From contig OY992540.1 in the NCBI GenBank assembly GCA_963921195.1, positions 39,703,890 through 39,767,889 of the forward strand: 64,000 nucleotides of DNA. The letters are read 5' to 3'. Shown here in pieces: positions 23,256 to 34,986 of the stretch. The position numbers and the translations under genes were made by a program. Numbering within the stretch: position 1 is the first letter of the stretch; each line of letters opens with the position of its first letter. The notes under the pieces are model-generated. The model was given only the letters and a program-made list of their open reading frames with translations, was not told the DNA's origin and did no database searches. The DNA comes from Pegoplata infirma (lineage: Eukaryota; Arthropoda; Insecta; Diptera; Anthomyiidae).

Positions 23256-24556
23256 GTAATTTTAAAATTTTTTTTTTTAATTTTCTGAAAATTATATCCT
23301 TAAAACATTTAATGTACGTATTAAATTTCCTAAAAACGTACTTAGTTTATTAAAATTAAACAAATTTTTTTTTTAGCTGAAAAATATTTATATGTTTTTT
23401 ACTATTTACCTACTCAAAAATATTTAAATAGTTAAACTTTGTTGGCGTTCAATGTTTTATAATTTTAAATCTTTATTGTTTCTCTTCAATTTTCTATGAT
23501 TTAGTTAAGTTTTTTTTAAGCCCCAAACAATAAACTTTTTTTGTTATAATTTTTGTTTAAACAAAATCTTTTTTAATCAAAAAGCCTGGATCTTTTTTTG
23601 AATCTATCTAAAATTGATATGAAAATATTTGTAGATTTAGTTGTGATTTTTTTTTTAATTCAAACAACATAATTTCTAAATGGCTAGAATAGTTATAATT
23701 ATATATTTAAGTCCTTAAAATGTTATACAGAGGATGTTCGATTTTTGAAGAAAAATATTTGATTTATTTTGGAATTAAGAAAAATAACAATATGTGGCGA
23801 ATGCAATTGGGAAATGGTATAGTTATGTAATACATTAATTGTCAGCAACAACTTAAATTGTCCGCAACATTTCTCCACTAGCAGAACACCGGCTTCGTAC
23901 TTTTCCGCGGCGTTTCGCCATCCATACGAATTGGGTGTGGATCAGAATCGAGCTTTGAACGCCTGTATGGCATTGTGTGGTAGAAAGAGGTTTTGTAAAA
24001 AAGACGGTGATTGGCTTATTGATTTCGGTTCTTCAGCTTTGACAACTTCTACTCAGGGGTCCTCACCGTTTGCCATCAAACTTAACATAGTTGTAGAGGA
24101 TTGTATGTCAAGATAAGTGACATAAAGCGGAAGGTTTCAAATGAAAGTTATTTTAAATACCTATCTATCAGAACAAGTCCCATACTGAAACATTCTTTAC
24201 TTCCCGAATTATTCACCGACACCCTTGACCGTAATGGTGTTTTATGAATTATTTGGGAACTAGAGCATTAGAGTTATATTTTTAGTTTCGATTTTTAACG
24301 TCCGGGCAACTTTTAATTGTCCTATGCCTAAAACTTTTGTGATACGAGTTAGAGGCCAATTGGATTTAATTAACCCGTGGTGATAAAAGTTTTAAAATTA
24401 AAAAAATAATAATAAAAAAATATGTCTTCCGACACTTTATATTTATTAATTTTGAAGCGCTAAACTCGTTGACTTGATGGTGGGTTTTACAAGCCTCAAA
24501 TAAGGAAATTTTTAGGCAAGTCCATGGCACACAGGCTTAAAATAGTCCATTATACC
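23256..24556 (+). other. intron sequence, nothing firm
   Basis: Start of the 11-kb intron between exons B and C. A moderately GC-rich island at about 23870-24120 is open for 61 codons (23931-24116), but it has no splice signals in a fitting phase and resembles no family I know. It may be a decayed mobile-element piece. Confidence 0.5.
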
Positions 24557-25415
24557 TAGGGTGACCAGTTTTTTCTAAACTCAAATCAGTACGGGTAATT
24601 TTTTATGTGTGTTTTTTTTATAGAAAAAAAAAATTCTCTGAAAACTCTTTTCTATGGGAAAACACTAATGGTGTTTTCAACATTAAAAAAATGTCGGTTA
24701 AACTAACAAACTTTTTTAGTATTTCAGTAAAAACAACTATTGAAAAACAACTGTTAAAAAACAACTGCCATGAACTGTTGTCGTTATTTTGCATAAAATT
24801 TAGTTGACTTCAAACTGTTTCATTTCAGTGCATTAAATATAACAAACCCCACAGGTTTTTAGAATAAGAAAATCCCTCAGATTCTGAGGACTTTTTCTCT
24901 AAAGTTTTGATAACTCTTCATTTTCAGAAAACTTTCCAGATAATAAGCACATGTTTTGAGCGCCTTTTCCAATAAAATCTAATGAAATTACCTCATCGAA
25001 CATCTCATAATCGTTTGGATTCGTGCAATTACGTTATCTTTCTTAAAAGATAGAAAATTCATTATCTCGTGAACTTTTCGTTATAGAAAACCTCAAAGAT
25101 TCAAAATAATTTCATGCTCTGATTCATTTCTGCGTTAAGGAACCTCTTGATTTACGAACTCTACGCTCCTTATAGTTAATTCAAATTATCTAATTGTCAG
25201 ACTTAAGTTATAAAAAAACTACTCTGAAGACGTATTATATAGAAATTCAAGTTTTTATATAGAATTTTCGAAAGAAAATATTTTTTATGTTGAAATGTTC
25301 AAAAATCAGTACAATTTCAAAAAATCAGTACAAATCAGTACAACGTTTTTTGATCAGTACACGTGATCAAAAATCAGTACATGTACTGATCAAATCAGTT
25401 CGAATGGTCAGCGTA
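24557..25415. mobile_element. hAT-like MITE, exact 8-bp target duplication ATTATACC
   Basis: Ends TAGGGTGACCA (24557) and TGGTCAGCGTA (ending 25415) are inverted with two differences. The same 8 bases, ATTATACC, flank the element at 24549-24556 and 25416-25423. Subterminal AATCAGTAC words are repeated at both ends (24585-24596, and many from 25310 to 25385). No transposase. TSD length and TAGGGTGACCA-type ends fit the hAT superfamily. It lies in the intron of the host gene. Confidence 0.85.
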
Positions 25416-25431
25416 ATTATACCGTACCCTG

Positions 25432-25725
25432 TAGAGCTGCAAAACTATCGATAGTCGTCCCATTCGATATTTTCGATAGTTTGTTTTTAAACTATCGGTA
25501 CTATCGATAGTATCGGATATTTTAAAGAATTGTAAGTTTTTTTGTAAAATAAATTTTTTTTTCATTGCAACTTCTTACTTCTGAACACACAAATGAGAGT
25601 TTTTGCCGTTCACTGCAAGTGACAATCTTTTTGAAGCTAATGTTTTTTCGGCGATAGTATCGCTATCGGGTAAAAACTATCGATAGTCATTTTAAAATAG
25701 AACCATCGATAGTTTTGCAGCTCTA
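25432..25725. mobile_element. 294-bp hAT-like MITE, exact 8-bp target duplication GTACCCTG
   Basis: Terminal inverted repeats TAGAGCTGCAAAACTATCGA (25432) and its mirror ATCGATAGTTTTGCAGCTCTA (ending 25725). The direct repeats GTACCCTG stand at 25424-25431 and 25726-25733. Inner copies of ACTATCGATAGT and GATAGTATCG give many alternative hairpins. Its left duplication begins at the base directly after the right duplication of the preceding MITE. Non-coding and non-autonomous. Confidence 0.9.
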
Positions 25726-25764
25726 GTACCCTGAAAAGAAAAATTAGTAAGGGTGAGAAAAAAT

Positions 25765-27190
25765 TTAGAACACGAATGAAAAAGTGCTGGTACGGAATTT
25801 TTCAGTTGCTTTTACAAACTTGAGAAAATCAGACAAGGGAAGTCCATTGACCGTGTCCATTGACAGAATAGCAGAACCCAATATTCGCAGTCTAGCCCTT
25901 GGGAACGCTGGACAACAACGGACGCAATATTCAGTTATGTCCTCATCCTCAAGACAAACTGCACATAATGGGTCTGATCTCGTCATATGACGAGCACTGG
26001 CATTGTGTCCCGTAATTAAGCCAGTAAGTCTGCGACAGTCTATTCTACTGAAACTGATTGTGAGAAGATATTTAGACACTTTCTTGTCTGGCCTTATCAA
26101 AAAACGTTTTATTCTTACATGCAAACTCATTTGACCATCTTTCCATGAACATTGTTTTTATGTTAGAGTGGATCCAACGCATCAGCCATGGCAACCCTAT
26201 ACCAAGCTGAGGTTCCAGACTACGAGGAATTATATCGGAGCAAACATTTGCTAAAGAATCGACAATCCAGTCTCCCCTTATTCCCCTATGTAACAGAACC
26301 CACAGAAGACTGGCCCTATTCCCACATTAGACCTCATTGAGTCTGCGTCTACATTTCAATTTTAGATGAAGTGACTGGATAAGAACCGTCTTCTGATCCT
26401 AAAATTTGCGGCGCATTCACCCAATAGGTGTTAAGTTGTTATTACTTCATTCAGACAAAGTCGACACAAAGACGATGGACAAACGTTTAAATTATGCAAA
26501 TGATAATTTTATTTAAAATGTCCGGTAAGAAAACCTGGAAGAATACTTCCATGTGATTGTGGAGCGACTAGTGCTTTGGATTGTCGTAGTCAAACTGAAT
26601 TCTCCCACAAGTTTAAGAAGTCTGTCCTATTTAAACTCCTAATCATGGTTGAGAAGGTGGACCAATTTACCCCACTATAAGGTTCGGTTCCGGTCATAGG
26701 AGTAGCGGAGGCATTCCTAACAATCTCATCCGCTATCCTGTTACCCTCAAAACCTCAATGACCGGATATCCAAAATATGCTAATTTCGTTTCGCCTTAAT
26801 AGCTGTTGTATAATAGAATGAATAACTATAGGCCACTTACCCATGGGTTCGGAGATCCGCGTGTTTGGACCGTAAGCACCAGCTCCCATTCCAGAGGTAA
26901 TTTTTGACCTCCACATATGTTTCACCGTAATCCCACTCGTCCAAAGCGAAGCTGAGAGTTTATCCTATCCGTCGGCTTATCCAAGTTTTCCCAAATTCCT
27001 ATTGAAGAAAGAATATTGGAAAGCCGCTGTAGATCTGATGAAAGTGTCGAGAGGTGTGAGACCTAAAATGGCTTCTTGAGTCAATGTTGGGCAGGTTTTC
27101 ATAGCACCCATCAGAGAACAAGCCAGACGCTTTACTTTGCCAGACGCTGAACCTTACGTCTTACCATTTGTTGGCGTATTGTGCTGCTCT
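25765..27190 (-). pseudogene. degraded non-LTR retrotransposon (RT-RNase H linker, RNase H, C-terminus)
   Basis: Read on the minus strand, in order: a linker KVQRLA...GAMKTCPTL and ILGLTPLDTFI (about 27180-27020); an RNase H part with AYGPNTRIS, then ISIFWISGH, a stop, GFEGNRIADEIVRNAS (about 26870-26690); LPWLMRWIHS (about 26190); and a C-terminal zinc-knuckle-like part RLTGLITGH...HMTRSDPLCAVCLEDEDI...CCPAFPRARLRILG (26030-25830). This order is that of Jockey/R1/I-type elements with an RNase H domain. Frameshifts and stops, for example between GH and GFEGN, show it is dead. The reverse transcriptase core was not found upstream. Confidence 0.85.
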
Positions 27191-27424
27191 CATGATACGA
27201 GGAGTTAATCATTTGATCAAGCTGTCCTGCTGCCATGTCTATGACCAAAATAGAACTAATATCGATAATCAGCACGTCAGCTTTTGAAAAGATAGATTCC
27301 CTGACAGACAGCTTCCCTCGTTCCTTTCTCTGTCAGTAATTAAAGACACTAAATTTTGGAAAAGGGGAATAAAATAAATAAAAATAAGTAAGAAAAAGCA
27401 ATTTAAAAAAAGGTGTGGCCCCAG

Positions 27425-28160
27425 ATTGGGCGCCATTTTTGTGACGAGTGTAACTTAACGGAGGCGAAAACCCTTACCATACGGTAAAACCATCTACAGT
27501 AAAAACGGATTAAACACACAGCATGACACAATATTTAATTTCATATAAAAACACATTTTTGGTTACACCGTGCGACAAAAATAAGAAAAAATCGTTTAAC
27601 ACGAACTGGATAATACACGTTTGAAACTAGAGACTAATTGAAGTAGAACTGCATTTAAAGTTTTTCATTTCGCGATCTTGTTTGCTTTTAAAAGGACTTC
27701 AAAGTTTTAGATAGGACTTTAAAGTTTGGATTGCACTAGTGATGGCAAATGAATGAGGAAAATATCCCCTAATTTTCGCATTTTATTATTTTGGCATATC
27801 AGGAAAAAGAGCGGCAAATAACGACAGTAGTCTTTAAAATTTGGATAAAGTTTTGAAAGGACATTATTCACATTCTTTTTTTAGAAAGAGCAGAATAAAA
27901 AAAATGGGAAAATCAGTGGAAATTCTCCTCTTTAATTTGCTATCACTAGTGACATCTTAGGACAAGTTCAAATGTTTAAAAAAATTTACAAAATGTAATC
28001 CTTTAAAACGTTGAAGTACTTTTAAAAGGAAACAGGATCACGAAATGAAAAACTGGAAATGCAGTATAAATCCATTTGATCTGTGCAATGAGACGTATAT
28101 TATCCGGCTCATGTTTAATATTGGCTGTTGGTCGGTGTTATTGGACATTTTTGTATCCCT
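27425..28160. repeat. repeat with internal inverted arms, copy 1
   Basis: The left end reads GATTGGGCGCCATTTTTGTG. The left arm TTTTTCATTTCGCGATC...TTTTAAAAGGACTTC (about 27660-27705) is mirrored by GAAGTACTTTTAAAAGG...ACAGGATCACGAAATGAAAAA (about 28010-28050). The next block, TTTTCGCATTTTATTATTTT against AAATGGGAAAATC, extends the arms. It matches 32880-33620 along its whole length. On the minus strand the TGGCGCCCAAT word resembles a lysine-tRNA primer-binding site, so an LTR origin is possible but unproven. Confidence 0.65.
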
Positions 28161-28800
28161 TATATTCCAAATAATCCATCACGACGTTCAACTCTGTATA
28201 ACAAAAAAAAAATAAACAAATTTATGTTTTATTTTTGGACTTATTTAAAAATTAGCAATTTTTTTATATTAAATACTAACTGTATGTGTTGTAAATGTTA
28301 ATGTTAAAGGAATGAACTAGAATTTCAATATCGTAAAAAAAATGTGTTAGAATATTTTGTTGTCATCAACAATTGCATAAATAATTTATTACAGAAAAAA
28401 ATTCCTTCCTTATCAACCAATACATCAAAATTATAAAAAAAAATCAGCCATTTAGTATTATTAAATTAATTAAATCACACTAATTCGATAACTATCAATC
28501 ATTAATCATAAAAACTTCTTAACCTTCTGAACTTGAAAAAGAAATTCTAAATGTTATTGTAGATAATTCGCGAAAAGATACCTTTTTTATTTAATTTTTA
28601 CTTAGGCGAGTAAAATAAGATTTTAATGGAAATTTTATGGCTCTAGAAACTTGCAGTTAAAAATCACGAAACATGTCTACCTCTTTCGTTCTACCTCTTC
28701 AGAGACAGGTCGTGGTTTCTAAAATAAACTCGATGAACCTTTCAACATGCTTATTGTTTTATTTTCATGAAATTATGGTTTTTCCAAAAAAAAAACTTAA
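28161..28800. other. intron sequence, nothing recognised
   Basis: AT-rich DNA between the repeat copy and the retrotransposon remnant. No exon with splice sites is seen. Confidence 0.5.
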
Positions 28801-28804
28801 TAAA

Positions 28805-29545
28805 GCGAACTCAAAAAGTTCCTGTTTTACCCGTCAGCGACAGACAGAGATGCTGGCAATTAAAGAAAGTGCTGACTGTTTGAGCTGCAATGTATTGTGT
28901 ACAACTGCAGCCAACAACTATTCTGACACTCAAGCTGCGGTCAAATCTCTGGAGTCAATGTTTCTGAAAACAAGATCTGCCCTTAACTGACGCACGTCTT
29001 TAAATAAGTGGGGCAAGCAGTTTGACATACGACTCATATGGGTCCCATGGTACATTGTAAAGGAAATTGCAAAGCCGATGAGCTTGCAAGAATAGGAACC
29101 ACCTAACAGGCTCCAACAGAACTGGAATGTGTTGGTATGCCTCTAGAAACTTGCAAGCAAAACTTACTGTTTTGATCCGCGACGGAGACTTATCAATGAT
29201 TGGCAAATGGATGGATGTGTAAGACAACACGACAGAATTGGCATTCTCTTAATCAGAAGCGCTCAAGTGAAGCACGCAGAGTACAGTGAATGACTTTTGC
29301 CGGAGTTGCATGATGAAGAGGAGTTGGAAACTATCGAACACTTCATCTGCCATTTCCCGGCACTTTATGGTTAGAGATTTGCTTCACAGGAATCTAGGGA
29401 GCCAAGCGATCTTTCTGATTTGTCGGACGTCAAAGAAGTTTCATAAGAAGCTCAAATTAGTTTAACGACAGGGAAACCTATTACAGACCCGTGGTATCGC
29501 AATGAACCTCAGAACCTACGTGTGTTAACTTAAAACGTCAGCAGG
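28805..29545 (+). pseudogene. degraded non-LTR retrotransposon RNase H region
   Basis: The plus strand gives, with frameshifts: YSDTQAAVKSLESMFLKTRS (RNase H, aspartate in the (S)DTQAA motif, about 28919-28978); KWGKQFDIRLIWVPWYIVKG and NCKADELARIGTTLQAP (C-terminal RNase H helix, about 29005-29115); and a C-terminal part with CRSC, ELETIEHFICHFPAL (about 29297-29368). The usual GH before the NxxAD helix is replaced by WY. Domain order fits a Jockey/I-type element from a different family than the minus-strand remnant at 25765-27190. Stops and frame changes show it is inactive. Confidence 0.8.
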
Positions 29546-30084
29546 CACATACAACCTAACCTAGCCCCTTAGAGGTCACTGTCATTGGTTTATGATAAAT
29601 TTATTTTTTCCCCTGGGTTATCTGAATGGCGATTTCCTGCAAAATTTTAATTTTCTTTTTAGAAAAATTATCACAACTCTGACAATTGTTATCCGATTTT
29701 TTCAGGATAAAGCTTACCGTATTTAGAATTAAATTTTCTTTAAAAATACGTTTATAAATATAAAGGTTGTTAAACGACCTATAGCAGAAAAAAATCGATA
29801 AACTCGAAAAATTTTCAAGTCAATAGATATCTTTCTTATATGTATAGACCAACTTACACACATGGAATGCCCTATTCTTCTTGTATCTAAAACAGTTTAA
29901 AAATTTAAAATCGGTTAAAAATTTTCTGAATTACACAAGGTTAAGTGAGAAAAGTCCCAAAAAAATGTTTTTTGACAATAACTCTAAAATTTGAGGGTGT
30001 CTGGCAAGTTTAATGGACGTTTTTGTGATCTACTCGATAAGACCAACAACCTATACTATGTCACATCAGAAGTATTTTTTCACT

Positions 30085-30330
30085 GTAGCACAGTGTAATT
30101 TAAATTGCCTATCAATCAAAAAAATTATAAAAACACTAAACCCCAAATTGGGCGCCATATATTTGATGACTAGAATTCAGGAAGGCAAGAACATCTCATA
30201 GTCTGCAAAATGATGTTGCAAAATTTTATTGAAATCCGTACGAGCTTAATGTTAGCTTAACTATAAATCGCCTATAATTCAGAAAACTGAACAAAAACGC
30301 TTAGGACTTCTTTGGGAGCCATTTATGCAA
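30085..30330. repeat. partial copy of the TTGGGCGCCAT repeat end
   Basis: TTGCCTATCAATCAAAAAA, ATAAAAACACTAAACCCCAA and TTGGGCGCCATATAT (about 30103-30155) match 32838-32905. A second related word, TTGGGAGCCATTTATG, stands at about 30320-30335, as it does at 33597-33612. The middle of the repeat is missing here. Confidence 0.6.
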
Positions 30331-30539
30331 TCATACTATGCATCCATCATTGAATTTCGAAGGATTGAAAAAAAACTGAAACCAAACCAAAAGACCGCAC
30401 AGTGATTCGTTTCATTGGCAAAAATCAAAAAAAGAAGTATGTCTTCAATGTTGATGATTTTTTGTATTTTTATAGTTTAATAGTAAACTAAAAAAAATAT
30501 GTGCTTTTTTGATTTTTAAGAAGTCATATGTTGCCACAA

Positions 30540-31660
30540 GAGGGCGCTAAAGTATGGAAATTTAATGCTATTATGTGTAAACAAAAAAATTGAATTTTAT
30601 AGGTTTACTAAAATAATTATAAAAAATCGAATTTTAAAAAAATCAACGAACTTTTTTTTGCAAAAGTTACTTAAATATATTTGCTAAAAGTTGTATTTTC
30701 AATTCTTTTGAATTAATCTTAAAACACATTTTTGTATTGCTCTGAAATCTGTTTTTTTTCGACCGAATCCCCAAAAATTGACACATTTTGATGGAGTCCA
30801 TAAAAAAAGTTCGTGAGTCAAAAAATTATTTTTTTTGCTTTTTCGATAGTTTGGACTATGGTTTATAAGGCAAAACAATAAAAATAACTAAGTTTTTGTC
30901 TGAAGTTGCGAAAAAGTAAGGTTTTGTATGTGTCTTTATTTTATTTTTTTCAAAAGCTATATTATTAATGGAAAAAATATTAGAAAAAAATCCAATATTA
31001 AGTATTTTTTCTTTACACATTGATATATTATATAGTATTCTGTAAAAATATAATAAAAAATCAGAAAAAAATTATGCAGTACGTGGGCCGTTTTGCTTTA
31101 AAAGTTATCTATGACTTTTACTAAAATCCCCAAAATCACCAAATTTTAATGGCCTTCATAAAAAAAGTTCGTGAATAAAATTTTTTTGTTTTTTATTTTT
31201 TTTGTAGCTTTAACTATGTTTTATAAGATCAAAAAATAAAAATAACTAAGTTTTTTTTTTTAAGTTGAAAAAAAAAATTTTTAAAAAATCTAAAATTGGA
31301 TTATTTTTTTTTTTTTTAATTATTTTATGTACTGTAAATAAATTTAAAAAATACATCAACATTGTCGTGTTTTTTTATATAAAGGGATTTATTGTATTGT
31401 ATACCATAAATTTATAGTAAATAATTCGATAAAATAAGTATACAGTGGGCCATTTTGCTTTAAAACCAGTATTTGATTTTCGTTGGTATCCCAAATCAAA
31501 ACCAATTTTTTTTTTGAGATACATAAAAAAGTTCGTACTTAAAAATTATTTTTTATTGATTTTTTTAACATCCTGGACTGTTTTCTATACGATCAAATAA
31601 TAAAAATAACAAAGTTTTTAAAAAAACGAAAAAAAAAAAAATTTTAGTACCAAAAAAAAA
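30540..31660. repeat. three diverged tandem units of about 350 bp
   Basis: The ordered words CATAAAAAAAGTTCGTGA, a T-rich stretch, TATGGTTTATAAGGCAAAACA and ATAAAAATAACTAAGTTTTT occur at about 30795-30895, again at 31158-31250 and again at 31525-31620. GTGGGCCGTTTTGCTTTAAAA (about 31084) and GTGGGCCATTTTGCTTTAAAA (about 31446) mark unit starts. Non-coding and AT-rich. Confidence 0.75.
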
Positions 31661-31849
31661 AATTTTTTTTTTAGTTTTTTGTTATTAACGGGTTATATAC
31701 TTAGAAATAAAGCAAGTATTAAACGAGTTTACTTAAAATTTATTTAGAATAAATTTATTTTCGTAATTCAACAGGAAATCAGTGTTGCGAATGTTTTGTT
31801 TTTGCAGTTATTAGGTTTTTATATTTTTGACTATATTTAAAAAAAGGAT

Positions 31850-32620
31850 ATATTAACAGCTTTTTTGTTACCGCAAGTAACTCAACGAAATTTGGCACAC
31901 TTATTAACGTTGTTTGATCTAATCTATATTAAAAATTTGATAGCAATTGAAAGATTTTTAAAATAGTTACAGCGATTTCAAGAAAAAGGATATATGGCAG
32001 CCACGCGAGTCCTTGCTCAGATTAAAATACAAATGTTGTACGTCGATGGTTATCTAAATTTCTAAGATAATAACTAATTTAAGTAATTTTATATCAAGTT
32101 TTGTGGCTAAAACTCCACTTTTAAATTTCAGGATATACGACAGGTACAAATGTCCTTCGACCGATTTGCTCAAAATTTTTATTTTTTTTCTATTAATTAA
32201 TTTTGTGCTTGCGTACCAAATTTGGAAAATCGTTGACAACTCTTTCTATTTTATTTTTGTGATTAAACTATATTAACACTTTATTGCAGTTTTTAAAAAG
32301 GATATATAAATAACTTTTGTTTTACAAAACCGATTTCAGCGAAATTTGGCACACACATTGACATCACTTATTCAAATTTTTACAAAAAATTTCAAGGGTA
32401 TCGAGTAATTTTTGAGCGATTTACAATTTTTTTAAGAAAAAGGATATATGGCAGCCACACGAGTCCTTGCTTCAATCTATAAAAAAATTTACACATAAAA
32501 TACTGTATCAAAATTGGTAACATTGACAAAGTTTGGGAATTTTGTGACCATTTTTGTAGTTTTAATCACATATTTAAATTTCAGGATATATGGGGGGTAG
32601 GCGTGTCCTTGCTCCGATTT
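31850..32620. repeat. tandem GGATATATGGCAGCC repeat, ~450 bp period
   Basis: CGAAATTTGGCACAC and, further on, AAAAAGGATATATGGCAGCCA, then CGAGTCCTTGCT, occur at 31887-32020 and again at 32340-32472. Weaker copies of GGATATA...GTCCTT are at 32132 and 32583. The minus strand is open for 91 codons (32489-32764), but this is repeat sequence without recognisable protein features. Confidence 0.7.
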
Positions 32621-32879
32621 TTCCAAAAACTCGTTTTTTTCTTGATTAGATAAATAAATGCTTGTGTACCAAATTTCAGAAATCTGCGACCAATATTCTA
32701 TTTTTGCCCACTCGATATATGGGAACGAATCACTGTGGACCGGTGGAAAAAACATGTATTTCATCAGTCAGATAAAGGTATAAAGGTAATAAGTAGTTTG
32801 AGTGTCATCACCATAGTTGAGATATTCCAAAGAACAAGAATATAAATTGCCTATCAATCAAAAAATTTATAAAAATGCT

Positions 32880-33620
32880 AAACCCTAAGTTGGGCGCCAT
32901 TTATGTGTCAACTGAAATTTCGAAAGGCAAGATAGCAACGCATGATTTAAACCCGGTTGAACGAAAAGTTAGCTAAAATATTAATTATATAACACCGTCC
33001 GACAAAAAGACAAAAATTTCGTTAAACCCGAACTGGATAATATAATATAATATAAACTAGAGAATAAATCTAGTAAAACTGCATTCACAGTTTTTCATTT
33101 CGTGATCTTGTTTCCTTTTAAAAGGACTCCAAAGTCCAGAGGATTAATTTTTGTGAAATATACTTGTACTAGGATGACAATATTGTCGGCAAAATAAAGA
33201 AGAGTATTTCCGCTAATTTTCCCATTTTATGATTTTCACACATCAGTAAAAAAGAGGTATGTTATGTCCTTACAAAACTTAGTCCTTAATCATTTAAATT
33301 TTTTAACAAAATATTTTGATACATTTTTGAAAGTACATACAAAAATGGAAAAATTAGCGAAGACTCTTTTCTTTCATTTACAATTAATAGTGACATTATA
33401 AGACAAGTACAAATATTTAAAAACTATTTTACAAAATGTCATCCTTTACAAAATTTGAAGTCCTTTTAAAAGGAAACAGGATCGAGAAATGAAAAACTGT
33501 AAATGCAGTTTTACCCCATTTGATCTCTACATTCAGACGTATACGTCGGACGGTGTAATATATGGAAAACTGTACAAAAACACTGAGGCCCCTCGTTGGG
33601 AGCCATTTATGAAATGGCTG
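32880..33620. repeat. repeat with internal inverted arms, copy 2
   Basis: The start is AAGTTGGGCGCCATTTATGTG. The left arm (CAGTTTTTCATTTCGTGATC, TTTCCTTTTAAAAGGACTCC, ATTTTCCCATTTTATGATTTT; 33088-33240) is mirrored on the right (AAAATGGAAAAATTAGCG, TCCTTTTAAAAGGAAACAGG, ATGAAAAACTGTAAATGCAG; 33350-33510). It ends near CGTTGGGAGCCATTTATG (about 33595), a direct copy of the starting word. The open frame 33489-33872 falls on this repeat and is not a credible gene. Confidence 0.7.
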
Positions 33621-34295
33621 AAACCCAAAGTAGGCAAGAATACAACCGGTCTCTTAAGAGGTAGATCATTTAGGGGTTCTGTCAGGATTATTCAGATAAA
33701 TTTCAACATTCGGGTTTTAAGAACTTCCAGGAAAGAAAATCTTTTATATGTTTTGTATAGATTTTTGAAAGTAAAATTATTTTTTTTTCACACAATAGAC
33801 TTTATTTCAGAGTACACAAACAATTGTTTTCTAATAATCTCCATTATCATAATATCAAAACAGGGATCTTAAAGATGTATTATAAAATGTGTTTTTTTCA
33901 TAGGGCTCAATCTTTTTATATTTTTAATTTATAGCACCTTTTTAAATTACTTGCACTTTTATTTAGAAAATGTCACCTCTTAAATTTTATTTTAAATACT
34001 CCGACTTTATAATTCATATTCTAAAACACACTCTCAGCTTGATTTTAAAGTATTTTGTGAAGATAACAAAATTCTAAATTTAAAAATTAAATAAAAAATT
34101 ATTAATTTTGTTACCATCACAAAACCTTAAGAATCCGGCAGCCTACACTTGAACGTCAACAAAGTTATTAAAACTAAAAAAAAATTTAACATTTTGTAAA
34201 AAGAACGATCAGTTACACAAAAATAAACGTAAAATCACAAAACAAAAAAAGAAAAAAATACATTCAACATTTCCCTCTCCCCCTTTCCTTCACAG
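33621..34295 (+). other. intron end before exon C
   Basis: Unremarkable AT-rich DNA ending in a long pyrimidine tract (TTTCCCTCTCCCCCTTTCCTTCACAG spans 34270-34295), a textbook 3' splice site. Confidence 0.75.
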
Positions 34296-34986
34296 AAAAA
34301 GGTATTTTAAAGAAACACGGTTACGGTCTTGTACATGGTGTACACGATGATGGTCAATCAGATAATTTAGAATTAATAACACAAGACGGTACTTTAGCCT
34401 CATCGAGTGGTGCCGCCGTATCAGAAGTCGAGCGTACGTTAAAATCTCTCAATGGTTATCATGAAGATATATTGGAAGCTTTACGTAATGCAGCCTCTCA
34501 TCGTGGCACTGGTACGGGTAATACACCCGTAGGCAGTGGTAGTTTAAGTGAAGAAATGTTACGTAAAACATTACAGGAATGTGCTTCGGCTCAACTCGGT
34601 TACACCACAGAACCCTATAAACGTTCGAGTGGTTCTAAGACTAGTTCTCGAGAGAATATATGCGATCAGGGGCCACCTCATGCCTTGCTGGTCGAAACTT
34701 CAAGTATGGGTGGTCCTCACGGTGGACCCGTTATGCATCATCATAGATCCCAGCATCAGTTGCATCAACCGCTGATGCAACAGCAAGTGCCACCCGATGA
34801 AGAAGATGCTCCCGCCACGGGGCCCTTACGCATACGTAATCTTGAGGATCTTATAAGACAACTCGAACATCATTCTTCGAGACACATGAGTCCCAGTGGC
34901 TCAGAGGATATACGAATTTCCGAAACGGAAGGCGATCGCCATTATAGATTAGATAGTTCTGCCGCTTGTAGTGAATCCTCGCAAGG
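34296..34986 (+). CDS. unidentified gene, internal exon C (691 nt)
   Basis: The largest recognised internal exon, adding about 230 residues. It starts in phase 1: HSEKGILKKHGYGLVHGVHD continues from exon B. It contains a probable helix (SEVERTLKSLNGYHEDILEA, then LRNAAS), a second one (LSEEMLRKTLQECASAQLG), a His/Gln-rich stretch (HHRSQHQLHQPLMQQQ), and a third predicted amphipathic helix (LRIRNLEDLIRQLEHHSS) followed by a Ser/Glu-rich patch (MSPSGSEDIRISETEGDRHY). No signal peptide, membrane span or enzyme motif is seen, so this looks like an intracellular scaffold-like tail. The donor is GG/GTTAGT (phase 2). If the intron is retained the frame runs 13 codons to a stop at 35026, giving a possible short isoform. 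The family is not recognised; a large adhesion receptor tail (for example an atypical cadherin) is only a guess. Confidence 0.9.

Noticed and set aside
23931..24116. 61-codon frame in the first large intron
   Set aside because: No matching splice sites or recognisable protein features; exon B joins exon C in phase without it.
27425..28160. Calling this a solo LTR of a Gypsy-type element
   Set aside because: The primer-binding-like word is suggestive, but no paired LTR, target duplication or gag-pol was found, and the body is a foldback.
33489..33872. 127-codon plus-strand frame
   Set aside because: It begins in the right arm of a repeat that also occurs at 28000-28150 without an open frame.
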